A stretch of DNA of 64,000 nt from Sulfomarinibacter sp963733915. GTDB lineage: Bacteria > Acidobacteriota > Thermoanaerobaculia > Thermoanaerobaculales > Sulfomarinibacteraceae. Both the position numbers and the translations under genes were made by a program. The notes under the pieces are model-generated. The model had not been told where the DNA came from. It was given only the letters and a program-made list of their open reading frames with translations, and searched no databases. Positions within the stretch are counted from its first letter, which is position 1; every line of letters begins with the position of its first letter. The stretch spans positions 267,609 to 331,608 of the forward strand of contig CAVTEP010000003.1 in the NCBI GenBank assembly GCA_963733915.1. The letters run 5' to 3'. Shown in pieces: positions 1 through 10,990 of the stretch.

Positions 1-913
1 ACCGGTCGGTTTCGGCCTCTACTACATGATGATCAATGCCGGCGGTCTGATCGGTCCGGTGGTGGCGGCCCAGGTCCGCAACCGCAGCGAGTTTCGATTC
101 GTCTTCTGGGTGTCGGCGGCCGCCTGTGCGCTCATGCTGGTCCAGGCCGTCCTCGCCTTCCGCGAGCCGGTGCCGGCGTCGGAACGGAGCTCGGGCAAGA
201 CGATCGGTGACATTTTGCGCGAAATCCTGATGGTGCTCGCGAACTGGCGCTTCGTCCTTCTGCTGGTGGTCTTCTCGGGATTCTGGGGCATGATCAACGT
301 CCTCTTCGGATTCATGCCGCTGTACGTCGAGACCTTTACCGACCTCAGCGCCGCCGAGGCGGCCATCGACAGCATCGTACCCATTACCAAGGTGGCGGGG
401 CACTGGCTCAACCCCGAGGTCCTGATCTCGCTCGACGCCCTGCTGATCGTTCTTTTCCAGGCCCTGATCGCATACCTCACGCGACGCTGGCCGACCGTGC
501 GTACGATGCTTGTGGGCACGGCAATCGCCACCGCCTCGTGGGTATTGCCGGCCATGTCACCAATGGCCACCTTTGTCTCCCTTGGAATTCTCGTCTGGTC
601 GATCGGCGAGATGATCTGCTCGCCCCGCTTCTTCGAGTACTGCGGAACGGTCGCGCCGAAGGACCAGGTCGCCCTGTACCTCGGCTACTCCTTCTTCGCC
701 ATCTTCATCGGCAATATCTACTCCGGGCCGTGGGCCGGCTGGCTGTACGAGCGGTTCATCCGCCTCCCCCACGAGGCAGGTCTCGAGACCCAACCGTGGG
801 TGTTCTTTGGCGGCGTCATGCTGATGGGAGCGTTCTCCATCGTCGGTCTCGCGATCTACGGACGTTTCATCAACTCCGAGGGGGCACGTCGGAACCACCC
901 GGAGGCCTCGTGA
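1..913 (+). CDS. POT-like MFS transporter, C-terminal part
   Basis: The reading frame is open from the window edge, so the true start lies upstream and about 300 residues are seen. The protein is a string of hydrophobic helices (at least six in view) with a short polar C-terminal tail, as in the C-terminal half of major facilitator transporters. It aligns by eye with the complete POT-like transporter at 20471-21841, sharing an asparagine-proline element before a helix and the order of loops. The POT/PTR family moves small peptides or related solutes with protons across the inner membrane, but the substrate here cannot be read. The stop codon overlaps the start of the next gene (GTGA), so the two are probably co-transcribed. 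Confidence 0.75.
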   Translation, partial: PVGFGLYYMMINAGGLIGPVVAAQVRNRSEFRFVFWVSAAACALMLVQAVLAFREPVPASERSSGKTIGDILREILMVLANWRFVLLLVVFSGFWGMINVLFGFMPLYVETFTDLSAAEAAIDSIVPITKVAGHWLNPEVLISLDALLIVLFQALIAYLTRRWPTVRTMLVGTAIATASWVLPAMSPMATFVSLGILVWSIGEMICSPRFFEYCGTVAPKDQVALYLGYSFFAIFIGNIYSGPWAGWLYERFIRLPHEAGLETQPWVFFGGVMLMGAFSIVGLAIYGRFINSEGARRNHPEAS

Positions 914-1425
914 TCGAAACCCTCAAGGCCCTCGTCACCGACCCCAGCTACCCCAGCCTGCACGTGGTTGTGGTCCACTTTCCGATCGCGTTTGTCTGGC
1001 TCGCGCTGGTCTTCGATTTCGGGTGCATGATCTTTCGCAGCCGGGTGTGGTTGGACCGCGCCGCCACCGCTCTTTATGTCATGGGTTCGGTTGGCGCGGG
1101 CGCAGCGTATCTCGCGGGTGAACGCGCGGCCGAGACGCTCGCCGGTCTCTCTCCGGCCGCCGAGTCTGCGCTTGCCGACCACGAGAGCTCTGCGGTGCTG
1201 ACCTTGATCGGCCTCTCCGTGGTGTCGCTGGTTCGCCTCGCCGTCAGTTGGCTCGCGCGCAACGACCGGCGGGTCCACATCGGGATCTATCGCATTGCCG
1301 CCATCCCGGTGGCCCTGGCGGCGGTCGTACTCCTCTCGATCACGGCTGACCGCGGCGGCAACCTGGTCTATGGACACGGCTTCGGGGTCAAGACACCGGC
1401 GGTCGAACAGCCGCCGCCACCCTGA
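910..1425 (+). CDS. DUF2231 family membrane protein
   Basis: 171 residues starting at a GTG that overlaps the stop of the transporter gene. Near the N-terminus it has a His-Phe-Pro-Ile-Ala element (residues about 22-26) at the start of the first of four predicted transmembrane helices, which is the hallmark of DUF2231 proteins. It ends in a proline-rich tail. DUF2231 members are inner-membrane proteins of unclear function, sometimes linked to cytochromes or copper. Nothing here fixes a role beyond probable translation coupling with the transporter. It converges on the sulfatase gene with only 14 bases between the two stops. Confidence 0.75.
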   Translation: MIETLKALVTDPSYPSLHVVVVHFPIAFVWLALVFDFGCMIFRSRVWLDRAATALYVMGSVGAGAAYLAGERAAETLAGLSPAAESALADHESSAVLTLIGLSVVSLVRLAVSWLARNDRRVHIGIYRIAAIPVALAAVVLLSITADRGGNLVYGHGFGVKTPAVEQPPPP

Positions 1426-1439
1426 GATGTCCGAATCGC

Positions 1440-3829
1440 CTACTCGCCGGCGGCGGCCCGGCGGCGCAGGTTTTGGGCCATCGCCAGCGCCCTCTCCCGC
1501 TGCGGCCCCTCGGCGCTGGACGCGTAGGTCTCGAGGTAGTCCGCCGCCACGGACAGACGTCCGGCCTGCGCGTGGGCCAGACCGAGGTTGAAGAGGAGGT
1601 CGACCACCCCCGGGTCGAGCTGGTGGGCGCGCTCCCAGGCGGCAACGGCACCTTCAACATCGCCCTGACGCACGCGAGCCACGCCGAGGGCGTTCCACCC
1701 CTCAAAGGAACCCGGGAGCCCGGCGACGGCCTCCGCAAGGTATTTCTCGGCGTCGGCCACACGCCCGTCGGTGAGGGCGACCATTCCGAGGTTGAGCTTG
1801 ACCGTCGGGTTGTTCGGGTCGGTCTCCTGCGCGCGTTCGAACCAGCCCCGTGCCTCGCTCCAGCGCTGGCGTGAGCTGGCAAGCCGGCCGAAAGCCAGCA
1901 GGGTGTTCAGCTCATCGGTCTCCTCGAAGCCCTCGAGCGCCGCCTCGGCCTTTTCGAGTTGGCCGAGCCAGACATAGGTAATGGCGAGCTTGGCGTACAC
2001 CGATTCGGCCGTGATGCCCTCGTTCAAAGTCTCCACCAGCAGCTCGGCCGCCTCGTCGGGATTGCCTCGAGCGACGAGAACATCGGCCAGGAGCAGCCGC
2101 GGACCAGGCTGCCGGTTATCCGCGGTCATCGCTTCGCGGGCCTCCGCCTCGGCGCCGTCAGGGTCACCGCGTTGCAGCGCGATCTGGGCGAGAAGGGTGT
2201 GGGCTGCGGCGGGATCGTAGGGGATGGCGATGTTGGCCTGCACGAAGGCGTCGTCCAACAGACCCACCCCATAGAAAAACCGTGCCGCGCCCAGCGAGAG
2301 CTTCTTCGAGCCGGGTAGAGTCTGGAGCGCCCTCCGGTAGGTTGCGACCGCCTCTTCCGGCCGCCCGAGCCGCAGGTAGGCGAGCGCCAGGTACTCCCAG
2401 GCGTCATCGATCCCCGGGTTTTCCTCGACGATCTTGTCAAATGCCGACACTGCAGCAGCAAAATCGCCGTCGGCGTAGAGGCGGTAGGCGCTCTGGATCT
2501 TTGCCAGCTCACCGACGCGGGTCTTGGGGTCCGGCAGAATCTCGTCGTCGACGGTCGTAGCCTCACCGACATAACCCAGGGCTGCCAGCCGGCTCCGGGT
2601 TTCAGGGTCGGTCGCGGCCGGCGCCGCCAGCCGCCGGTCGTACCCGTCCAGGACCGTCCGCAGCTCCGCCTCGAGCGCAGGCTCCCGGCCCGACAGATTG
2701 TCGGTTTCGGCGGGGTCCTCCGTGAGGTCATAGAGCTCGGGTTGCGGGGCATCGATGTAGTGATGTCGGTCGACGATCACGGACGCGAGCTCGCTCCAGC
2801 CGAAGTGGAGGCGTGGAAAGAAGGTCTCGGCAAAAATAGGGCGATCACGCGGCGCCGGGTGCGGCCGCGCCAGCAGGGGCGTGCCCGGGCTCTCAACGCG
2901 ATCCGCCAGCCCGAGAGCCGAGAGCAGGGTCGGGTAGACATCGATCAGCTGCACCGGAGAATCGACGGCCTCTCCCGCCCTCTGTGCGTGTGGCAGCTTC
3001 AGGATCATCGGCACCTGCAGGGTCGAACGGTAGAGGAACAAACCGTGTTCGTCCTCACCGTGGTCGCCGAGACCCTCTCCGTGGTCGGAGAGCAGCACGA
3101 TCAACGCCCTGTCATAGACATCGAGGCTTCGCAGCTCGTCGAAGAGATCGCCAACCACCTCGTCGGCCGCCGCCACCTCGCCGTCGTAGGGGGACGGATA
3201 ACGGGTCGAGTACTTCTCCGGGGGTTCGTACGGTGAGTGCGGCTCGAAGATGTGAAAGAACAGAAAGAAGGGCAGGTCCGCGACCGACCGCAGCCAGGGT
3301 TTCACCGCTTCGAGAGTCGCAGGACCCGGTCGCTGGATGGCCTGAACTCCAGGAGCCTGAGGCGTGCCTCGAAATCGTCCTGGTAGAAATCGAAGCCGGC
3401 GCCGATGCCGGTCGCACGACGGAGCACGAAGGCAGATACCGCGGCACCCGTCGAGTAGCCGGCGCCCTTCAGGATCTGTTGCAACAGAGGCGACGTCGCG
3501 GAGTCGAACGAGTATCCGAGGTTGTCACGCACCCCATGGTCGGGCGGCAGCAGCCCGGTCAGCATCGAGACGTGCGCGGGAAGGGTCAAGGGGACCTGGG
3601 TGTAGGCGTGCTCGAACAGGATGCCGTCGCGTCGCAGCCGGTCGATCGCCGGCGTCTCGACGCCCGCATACCCGTAGGCGGGCAAATGGTCCGAGCGCAG
3701 AGTGTCGATCGAAACCAGCACGATCGGGGTGCCGTCCGGGACCCGCAGCTCCGAGTTTCCGCCGCGCGAGCATCCCGCAACAGGCACGACCACGCCAGCG
3801 AGCATCAGCCGCGCTGCGTTTGCCCGCAT
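1440..3829 (-). CDS. sulfatase-like phosphohydrolase with C-terminal TPR repeats (one frameshift)
   Basis: The N-terminal part (3829 down to about 3345) has a lipoprotein signal ending Val-Ala-Gly-Cys, a metal-site element Ile-Asp-Thr-Leu-Arg-Ser-Asp-His and the alkaline-phosphatase-superfamily core. The C-terminal part (from 3305) continues that core with a Ser-Asp-His-Gly-Glu metal motif and then at least eight TPR units. The two parts lie in different frames. A missing G in a GG pair near 3343-3347 restores a typical sulfatase linker, so I read this as one gene of about 797 residues. The usual catalytic Cys/Ser-x-Pro-x-Arg is replaced by Thr-Leu-Pro-Ala-His, so classical sulfatase chemistry is uncertain. 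It probably acts outside the inner membrane, in one unit with the TPR protein and TonB receptor upstream. Confidence 0.75.
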
Positions 3830-5131
3830 GTATCACCAGCTTTCTGCTGCGGCCTACTCCCCGATAGCTCAAGAGGCCCCGCGCGATCTCGGCGTCGGGA
3901 TCTTCTGGCGCCAGCTCGATAAATGTCTCCAGGTGCTCGCGCCCCTCGGCCTGACGACCGCTGTTGAACAGCGCCATCCCCAGCATGAAGTGGCCCGCGC
4001 CAGCTCGGGGTCGGCCTTGACCACGTAGGAAAGCACGAAGGCCGCGTTTGCCGCCTGGTCGGCATTGAAGAGCTCCGCCCCATGCTCGAAGAGCACCGTC
4101 GCAATCCAATTCGGGTCGAGCTCCACCAGCCGATCGAGGGCGTGCGCGGCCATCTCCGTGTTGCCCGAGAGCCGGCCCGCGTCGAAGGAAAGCTTGAGGG
4201 CCTGCAGGTCGTCGGGCTCGCGCTCGAGGGCGGCCGTCAGCATCGCCGCCGACTCGGCCGGGCTCCCGGCGAGCAGCATGATCTGGCCGAGCGCCACATA
4301 ACCCGAGACCATGTCGGGGTCGAGCTCGATGACCTGGCGGAACTTCGATTGGGCCGCAGCCATATCGCCGGCCTGGTAGGCGTCGACGCCCTCGTTGAAG
4401 AGACGACCCGCAGCCGGTCGACATCGCCGACCTCGCGCAGCGCCCGCGCCGCCTCCTTGGCTTTCGCTTCGTTTCCGCTCAGGCGGTAGGCGTCAAACCG
4501 GATCTGCATGGCGCGCACATCCTCGGGGTCGATCGCGAGCGCCGCTTCGGCTTCGATGGCCGCGGTCTGGTAGTCCTCGGACAGCAGCGCCACCGCGGCC
4601 AGCGCGGTGCGCGCTGCCGCCATCTCGGGGTCGAGCTCGGCCGCCTTGCGGTGAACTTTGCGGCCGCGAGCTCGAGATCGCCGAGCCGCTGCGCCTCGAC
4701 GCCCTCGTTGAAGCTGCGGATCGCTCCCCTGCGCCCGCTGGGCGCACCGCCCGCGGATGCAGCGTTCCCTCCGGCCGAGGCAGCAGCCGCCACCGGCAGG
4801 AGCGTGTAACTCCTCGAATCGGTGCCGCCGACCGGCGGGCTCGACCTGGAGGATCAGCGTTTGATAGCCCGTCTTTTTCGAACTTGTACTCGTAGGTCAT
4901 CGTCGCGTCGGAGTGCGAGACCGTGAACTTGCCCTTCTTGTTGGTGAGCTTGACGATCTCGCGGCTGAGCACCTCGGCCGAGATGGTGATCGTGACACCC
5001 TCGATCGGCGTCCGTCGGGTCGATGACCGTGCCGGCGATGCGGCCGGCCGCTGCGCCGACGCGCCGTTTGCGATCAGAAGAATCGACGAAACGACCAGCC
5101 CGGCGATGAGAGCTTTTGTCGAAAATCTCAT
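3805..5131 (-). pseudogene. exported carboxypeptidase-regulatory-like/TPR protein, broken by frameshifts
   Basis: The start at 5131 has a GGAGG Shine-Dalgarno and begins a clear signal peptide ending Ala-Ser-Ala-Gln. A carboxypeptidase-regulatory-like beta-sandwich follows (Pro-Ile-Glu-Gly-Val-Thr, Gly-Lys-Phe-Thr-Val), then a Gly/Ala/Ser-rich linker, then about eight TPR units. The frame breaks near 5025, 4860, 4650, 4408 and 4005. At 4408 and 4005 a single C or G missing from a short run restores the repeat. The exact stop is uncertain; 3805 is the best candidate. The protein probably sits in the periplasm next to the TonB receptor. The breaks look like consensus errors, in which case the gene is intact in the cell. 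Confidence 0.65.
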
Positions 5132-5245
5132 CGTGCCTCCATCGCGCGAATTCGCGTCGCGACATGATAGCAAAACTCTACGGGCGCGAAGAAAAGGTCC
5201 CGGCGCCGAGCACCGGGACCGGGTTGATCAAAGCAGTGAGACCGC

Positions 5246-8191
5246 TTAGAAGCGGAGACCGAAGGAGAACGCGGAAGGTCCGCGGCTGCTGGTAGTCCGC
5301 GGCCTGTTGCGGCTCACCGAAGTTGGGACCGTAGTCCCAGTTGACGCCCTGGACGGGGGTCTCGGTGAACGGGTTGAAGGCATGCCATCCCCTGGCGCGG
5401 GCCGACGATGGTCGTGTTGGGGTTGATGACAGCGCTCTCGTTGAAGATGTTGATGACCTCGGGCTGGACGAAGAACTCGAGCTGACCGCCGCAACGATGT
5501 TGATGAAGAACGAGTAGTTGATGGCGATGTCGGTGCGGGTCACGTTGTCGGTCCGGAAGGCGCCGCGGTCGGAGAAGTAGTAGTTCTGGGGCGGCGGGTG
5601 TGCCGAGCATAGCCGAGGCTCGCCGGATCTCCCACGTACGGAATCGTGTTGATCGTCTGCCGACGCTCGTAGGGCGTGCCGGAGACGAAGCTCTGCAGGA
5701 GGCTGATGTTGAGGTTGTTGTGGGTGGAGGCGATGGCGTCCCACGACACCCAGGCGCCGAACTTGTGGGTCTGGTCGGTGAGGAGCAGGCCGCTCGGCAG
5801 GTTCCAGCTCACGCTCCTTGTACTCCTGATACTCGAGGATCCTGTTCGCGGCGGGCCCGCCGCCCGCCGGTCTCGCCGTCGTGGTTGCCCTTGGTCTCCG
5901 ACCAGGTGTAGTTGGCGCCGATGTTCCAGCGCGAACCGATCCGGTAGTCGAAGCGGGTCTGAGGGCGTTGTAGTTGCGCTTCAGACCCTGGTCGTTGTTG
6001 ACGTAGATCCCCGAGGTCGACGGTCGAGCCCGGTACAGGTCATCCGTGACCGGACGGTTGGGCGACGATGGTGTTGGCGTAGAAGTCGCCGTAGTCGCGG
6101 TAGACGTAGTCGGCGCGGACGACGCCCCGGTTGCCGAGACGGAAGGAAACGCCGACGGTCGCCTCGTCGCCGTAGGGCGAGCTCAGGCCCGTCCCGACCT
6201 TCGGCGACAGACCCGGCACGTAGGCGTAGACCAGCAGGTATCGGTGTTGCTCACACCGCCGTAGACGTTGAAGAAGTGGTCGAAGACCGCGTCGATGGCG
6301 TCGCCGTTGGTCGGGTACTCGGGGGTGCCGGCCATGATCGTCGGGACCGTCGTAGAGATAGATGTTGTAGACCGGGTTGCCGGCCGCCGAGCCTGCGTCA
6401 CCGATCGAGTTGGCCAGACCGACCGACGTAGCGCGACAGCGCCACCGATGATGATGATCTTGCCGTCGCCCTTGACGTCGTAGCTCGCCGACAGCCGCGG
6501 GCTGATGCGCGAGTCGTCGACGGTCTTGACGCCGCCCTGGTCGGTGCCGTCGTTCTGGTCATAGCGCAGACCGAGGTTGACGGTCAGCTTGTCGTTGATC
6601 CGCCAGGTGTCGTTGACGTACGGCCGAGTTGGTCGTGAAGGCGTTGCCCTGCGAGGTTTCGGGGACCGCACCCCAGATGACGTAGCCGTCCGGGTCGCAT
6701 GACCAGCAACGGGCTGCCCGGCGTGGAGTAGTCCTGCGTCGGTCCAGGTGCCGAGCAGATAACCGGACGCCGACTGCCAGTTGTCCGCCTTGCGGATGTC
6801 TGAGAAGGTGTCGACGCCGAAGACCAGATCGTGGGTGCCGGCGCCGGAGAAGAACCATGAGGCCTTGCCGCAGAAGTTCGTCGTTGGAGCGCTCCTCGGG
6901 CGGGCAGACACCGCAGAACATGGGCGCGTTGAAGAGCACGTAAGTTGAGGTAGTCGATGACCACGGTGCCGCCGGCGATGCTGGTGTCGTCACCGCCCGA
7001 GCCCTCGAACAGGAACTCGCGCTCGGAGTACAGACCCTCGACGAAGAAGTTGTCGGTGACAGCACGCCGGTGTAGTTCAGGTTCCAGCCCGTGTTGGGTA
7101 GTGGTGCGCGACGGGTCGACCGAGGCGCAGTCGGCCGAGGGCAGCGAGGGAAAGACGTAGTTGGTGTCCTCGACGTCGCGGTCGATGTAGCCGAAGGTGA
7201 GGCGGTGGTTGGGGCCGATCGAGCCGGTCAGCTGGCCCTCGAGGCGGGTCTCGGACTGGCTGCTTGGGAACTGCTCGCCGGCCACGTCCGGGATCGAAGA
7301 TCTGGCTGGAGAACGTGAGGTCCGGTCGCGACCGGCGAGGAAGAACCACAGCGCGTCGCGCACGATGAAGCCGCCAAAGGTGGCCTCGTAGGTGTAGTTG
7401 TTCGTGTCCTCCTGGCTGGTGGTGAGCGGGGTCTCGCCATTCCAGCTCTCGTTGGCCATGTTGACCCGGAAGGAGCCCGAGAACTCGTTGCCGCCCGATC
7501 TTGGTCACCATGTTGACCACGCCGCCGGCAAAACGGCCGAACTCGGCCGAGGCGCTGCTGGTGATGGTGGTCGTCTCGAGGATGGCGTCCTCGATATACA
7601 GATCGAAGGGCTGTCCGCGCAGGTTCTCGTTGAGCACCACGCCGTTCATGGTGTAGAGGCTCTCGTAGGACTGCGCGCCCGAGATCGTGATGCGCGTCGT
7701 TGGGGCCGGTGTCCTGGGTCCCCGGCGTAGAGCAGCACCGCGCTCTGCAAGGGTGCGCAGCACCGGCAGCTTCTCGATCATCGACTGCTCGCATCGTCGC
7801 GGAGCCCTGGCTCCCGGTGCTGACGGACTCGTACTGGCTGGTGACGACGATCTCGTCCTGCACCGCCTCGGGGTACATCACCGCGTCGAGCCGTCTCGGC
7901 TGCGAGGTGGACATGCGGACGTCGTACTCGAGGGTCGAGAACGACGGCAGATCGAACGTGACGTTGTAGTCACCGGCCGGCAGGCCTTTGATGATGTAGT
8001 CGCCCTGGGCGTTGGACACCGTCAACTCTCTGCCCCTGAAGCGCGGGTGAGCTCACGGTCACGGTCACGCCGGGCAGCGGGTCATCGTCAAAGATGATGC
8101 GCCCCGACAGTTCGCTCGTGCTTTGCGCGGATGCCATCCCCGCGATCGCGAGCGCAAGGATGACCACTAGTGATGTTATTCGAAATCGCAT
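5246..8191 (-). pseudogene. TonB-dependent outer-membrane receptor, many frameshifts
   Basis: The start at 8191 is preceded by AGGAGGT and begins a signal peptide ending Ala-Ser-Ala-Gln. The order of recognisable parts is a carboxypeptidase-regulatory domain (Pro-Leu-Pro-Gly-Val-Thr-Val), a plug domain around 7550-7700 (Asn-Gly-Val-Val, then Glu-Phe-Gly-Arg-Phe-Ala-Gly-Gly), a long beta-barrel, and a C-terminus ending in Phe (Arg-Phe-Ser-Phe-Gly-Leu-Arg-Phe) as barrel proteins do. The full length would be about 980 residues, normal for Oar-like receptors. The coding signal jumps between all three frames at least a dozen times, both by gain and by loss of a base in short G/C runs. It should import a large substrate through the outer membrane, but the substrate is unknown. 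Confidence 0.8.
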
Positions 8192-8449
8192 TCGTACCTC
8201 CTCTAAAGAATTGAAGATCGTGGGCCGGTCGAGCCGCTTCGCGAGAGCGCGCACCACCGGCTCAGGCTTCTATCGACGCGTCGTGGCATACCTCCTTCCC
8301 GTTGCCTACGATTGAACGCCAGAAAAGGTTGCAAGGACGGTGCCCGGTTTCGATCAGACGCCGGTCTTTCCGAGGGCTGTCGGCGGGCTGATCTATCCGG
8401 AATCCCGGACTCACATTCTACTGGCCGGACAAACCCGGCTCGCAGATCG
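8192..8449. other. intergenic region upstream of the TonB receptor gene
   Basis: Gap of 258 bases between the stop of the VWFA gene and the start of the TonB receptor, both on the minus strand. It should hold the receptor's promoter. I see the Shine-Dalgarno at its edge but no convincing -35/-10 pair, terminator or repeat element. Confidence 0.4.
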
Positions 8450-10233
8450 TCAGCCTGCGGGGACGGTTCGGCGGAGAATGGCGAAGGAGGCCTGCCGCGT
8501 CACCGGGTCGAGCAGGCCCACGACCAGCTTGTGGTCGCCGGCCTCGAGCAGCAGGTCGAGGGTGACGACGTAGCGTTCGTGGCGCCGCGTCTCGTAGTCG
8601 GCAGGCGACATTCGGATCTCGATGTCCCGCCGCTGCACATCCGACTGCCTCCCCTTGAGGTCGCGGTTGGCCAGGTAGACCACCACCCGGCCGACGAAGT
8701 CCTCCGGCCCCGGAAGCAACGCCACCGAGTCGATTGGGAATGCTGATTTCGACGGGCAGGATCCAGCGGTCGTCCAATGCCGCCGTCTCGCTGCCGGCCT
8801 GAAGCTCTACCGCCATCGGGTTGTCGTCGAGGGCCAGCATGAGACCGCTCACCACCCGGTCCTGGACCTGGGTCTCGAGCGATTTTTCGACCAGGGCGCG
8901 GCGGTAGACGAGCTCGTACTCCGGGTGGCGGGGCAGCACGACCTCGATCCGGTGAATAGTGTCGCTCCCGCTCGCCGACAGGGTGTAACCCAGCGAGTAG
9001 TACGTGAAAAGGTCGTCGCGCATTTCCTCGAGCAGGCCGGTCACGTCGTTGGAATCGACGATCGCGCGGCCGCCGGTGCTCTCGGCCAGATAGAGCAGCT
9101 GCTCCTGGTAGTTGATGACGTGGATGCTCGAGATCATCGGGTCGACCGGACGGGCGTACTCGGCCGAAGCCGCGGCGTCGCCGCCGAGGCCGCTCGCGTC
9201 GATGGTGTAAAAGGTCACGCCCTGCGAGTTGGCGCTCGCGGCCAGCCCTTCGTAGACCTGGCGGCGGTTGAACCGCGCCAGCATCGGCAGAGTCGAGGTG
9301 TTCTGAAAGAGCTGGCCGTACCAGTTGATGAGGTCCCGCGCCAGCACCGCAGGCAGTCCGCTGGAGACGTGGACCAACACCTTGCGGCCCGGCAGCCCGG
9401 CCATTGTGGTCAGCACCTCGCGCAGCGCAGTCATCGAGTAGTCGAGCTCTACCGCCATCTCCTCGGCGTAGATTCGAATCTTGTCCTCGAGATCGCGCAT
9501 CGCTACCGAGTCGGCGCGGAGGCCGCCGGTCGGGGGGCTGTCCATGATCGCCTGCAGGTCGTGGATGATGCGCCCGCGTTGGCGGTCCTGGTCGACGCGG
9601 GCGCCGTACACCCTGGTCAAGGATCGGAGCGCGTCCTGCACCTGCCGCGGATCGTTGGTGAAGGGTTGAATGATTTTCGCCGACCGCTGCACCGAGACGA
9701 CCATGACCTGCACGTGAGGTTGCATCACCTCGCGGACAAAGCCGCGGACCTGCGCCAACACGCGGTTGCGATCGAAGGGCCGGATGTTCTCGTTGTCGAC
9801 GTAAAGCACGATATGAACCGGCTGCACCATGTCGGCGGCGGTCCCGGCCGATAGAGTCGTCCCCTCTTCCGCACCCCCGATTTCAACAACCGCGCTTGAG
9901 GCCTCCGCTTCGCGCGCCGCCATGATGCCTGCGATGGTCTCGCTGGTGTAGCCCGCGAAGTGACTCAGCGGTCGTTCCTGACCATCTTGGAGGAGGCGAA
10001 AATCCTCCCTCGTCAAACCGGTAACGGCCTTGCCCCGGCGGTCGCGGACGAAGACGTCGACGTTGACCACCGTCACCTCGACCTCGTCGATAAAAGAAAG
10101 CCCGCCTATCACCGGTCGCCGTTCCGCGTCCTGTGCCGAGACCGTCACTGACGGCAATCAAGGCAGCCAGCAGCAGCGCTGCAGCCAGGGCAACGCTCGC
10201 CCGGCTGTTGATTCGATTTCGATCAGAGTTCAA
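8450..10233 (-). CDS. exported VWFA domain protein of the acidobacterial type (two frameshifts)
   Basis: A TTG start at 10233 with GGGAG upstream gives a signal peptide. The frame shifts near 10150, just before the probable cleavage site Ser-Ala-Gln, then runs clean to about 8735, where one extra A shifts it again. The C-terminal piece ends at 8450. The N-terminal region has the element seen in 'VWFA-related acidobacterial' proteins (Val-Asp-Val-Phe-Val-Arg-Asp, Gly-Leu-Thr-Arg-Glu-Asp-Phe). The von Willebrand A domain follows, with a degenerate metal site (Tyr-Val-Asp-Asn-Glu-Asn). The full length is about 590 residues. The family is exported and of unknown function; such domains usually bind proteins. 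It lies 18 bases after the lipoprotein gene and is probably co-transcribed with it. Confidence 0.75.
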
Positions 10234-10251
10234 GGCTGTCGCTCCCGTTTG

Positions 10252-10863
10252 TCACTCGACCTCGAGGGAAAAGGGCACCACCGCCTCGGTCTCCTCGAAC
10301 TCGATGATCAGCTTCCACCTGCCGGGCTGAACACCCCCCGCCACCGGAAAGTACAGCATGCCGACGCACAGCTGGCGGTTGGTGACGTTGAGCGCGGTTT
10401 TCGCGGAGCGTCCGGACCCCGGGAGCGGCATGAAGTCGATCGAGCAGTCTCTGCGTCCGCCGCGCGTGAAATCGAGCGGGTCGCTGGCAAGGCTCGCTCT
10501 CCGCGCGGCGGTGGCGAGCTCCGGATAGGCGGCGTTGAATTCCCGATAGGAGGGCAGCGGGATGGTTCTGCCGTCCGGGGTTCGCACCGAGACCAGATCG
10601 CGGTCGACCTGAGTGGCTGCGCCGGTCATGCCACTCATGGCGGTGTTGAGGATCAACCACTTTTCACCGAGATTGTTGGCCGCATACTTGGTGTCAATGA
10701 CGATCTCGATCACCGAGTCCCGGTAACGGACGAGATGGCTCCCGGGCTGATCGATTGCAGGCTCGGTCACCGGGTTCGGCATCGCCGGGGTCGTCGTGCT
10801 GCAGCCGACAACGGCGAGACCCAGGGAACTGATCGCGAGCAGGCGCAGCAAATGGAGTCCCAT
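10252..10863 (-). CDS. hypothetical lipoprotein
   Basis: 203 residues. The N-terminus is a lipoprotein signal with the lipobox Ala-Val-Val-Gly-Cys at about residues 17-21, so the protein is exported and anchored in a membrane. The rest is a soluble, beta-rich sequence with two further cysteines (near Arg-Asp-Cys-Ser and Gln-Leu-Cys-Val) that could form a disulfide. I do not recognise the family. It is the first gene of a two-gene unit with the VWFA protein and is transcribed away from the MoxR gene, so the 127-base gap at 10864-10990 must hold divergent promoters. Confidence 0.7.
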   Translation of the reverse strand: MGLHLLRLLAISSLGLAVVGCSTTTPAMPNPVTEPAIDQPGSHLVRYRDSVIEIVIDTKYAANNLGEKWLILNTAMSGMTGAATQVDRDLVSVRTPDGRTIPLPSYREFNAAYPELATAARRASLASDPLDFTRGGRRDCSIDFMPLPGSGRSAKTALNVTNRQLCVGMLYFPVAGGVQPGRWKLIIEFEETEAVVPFSLEVE

Positions 10864-10990
10864 CGTTCACTCCCTCGCGGTGGCCAGGATAGCGCAGCCT
10901 GGCTCCGTCCCTTCTACGACACCGCGGTCACAATCGTTTCAAAGCATTTTCGGGGGAAACTGTAGAATGGGCATTCCCGAAGGAGGTCCC

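Noticed and set aside
10967..10990. Earlier ATG start of the MoxR gene
   Set aside because: No ribosome site before it; the GTG at 10991 has a strong AGGAGG at good spacing.
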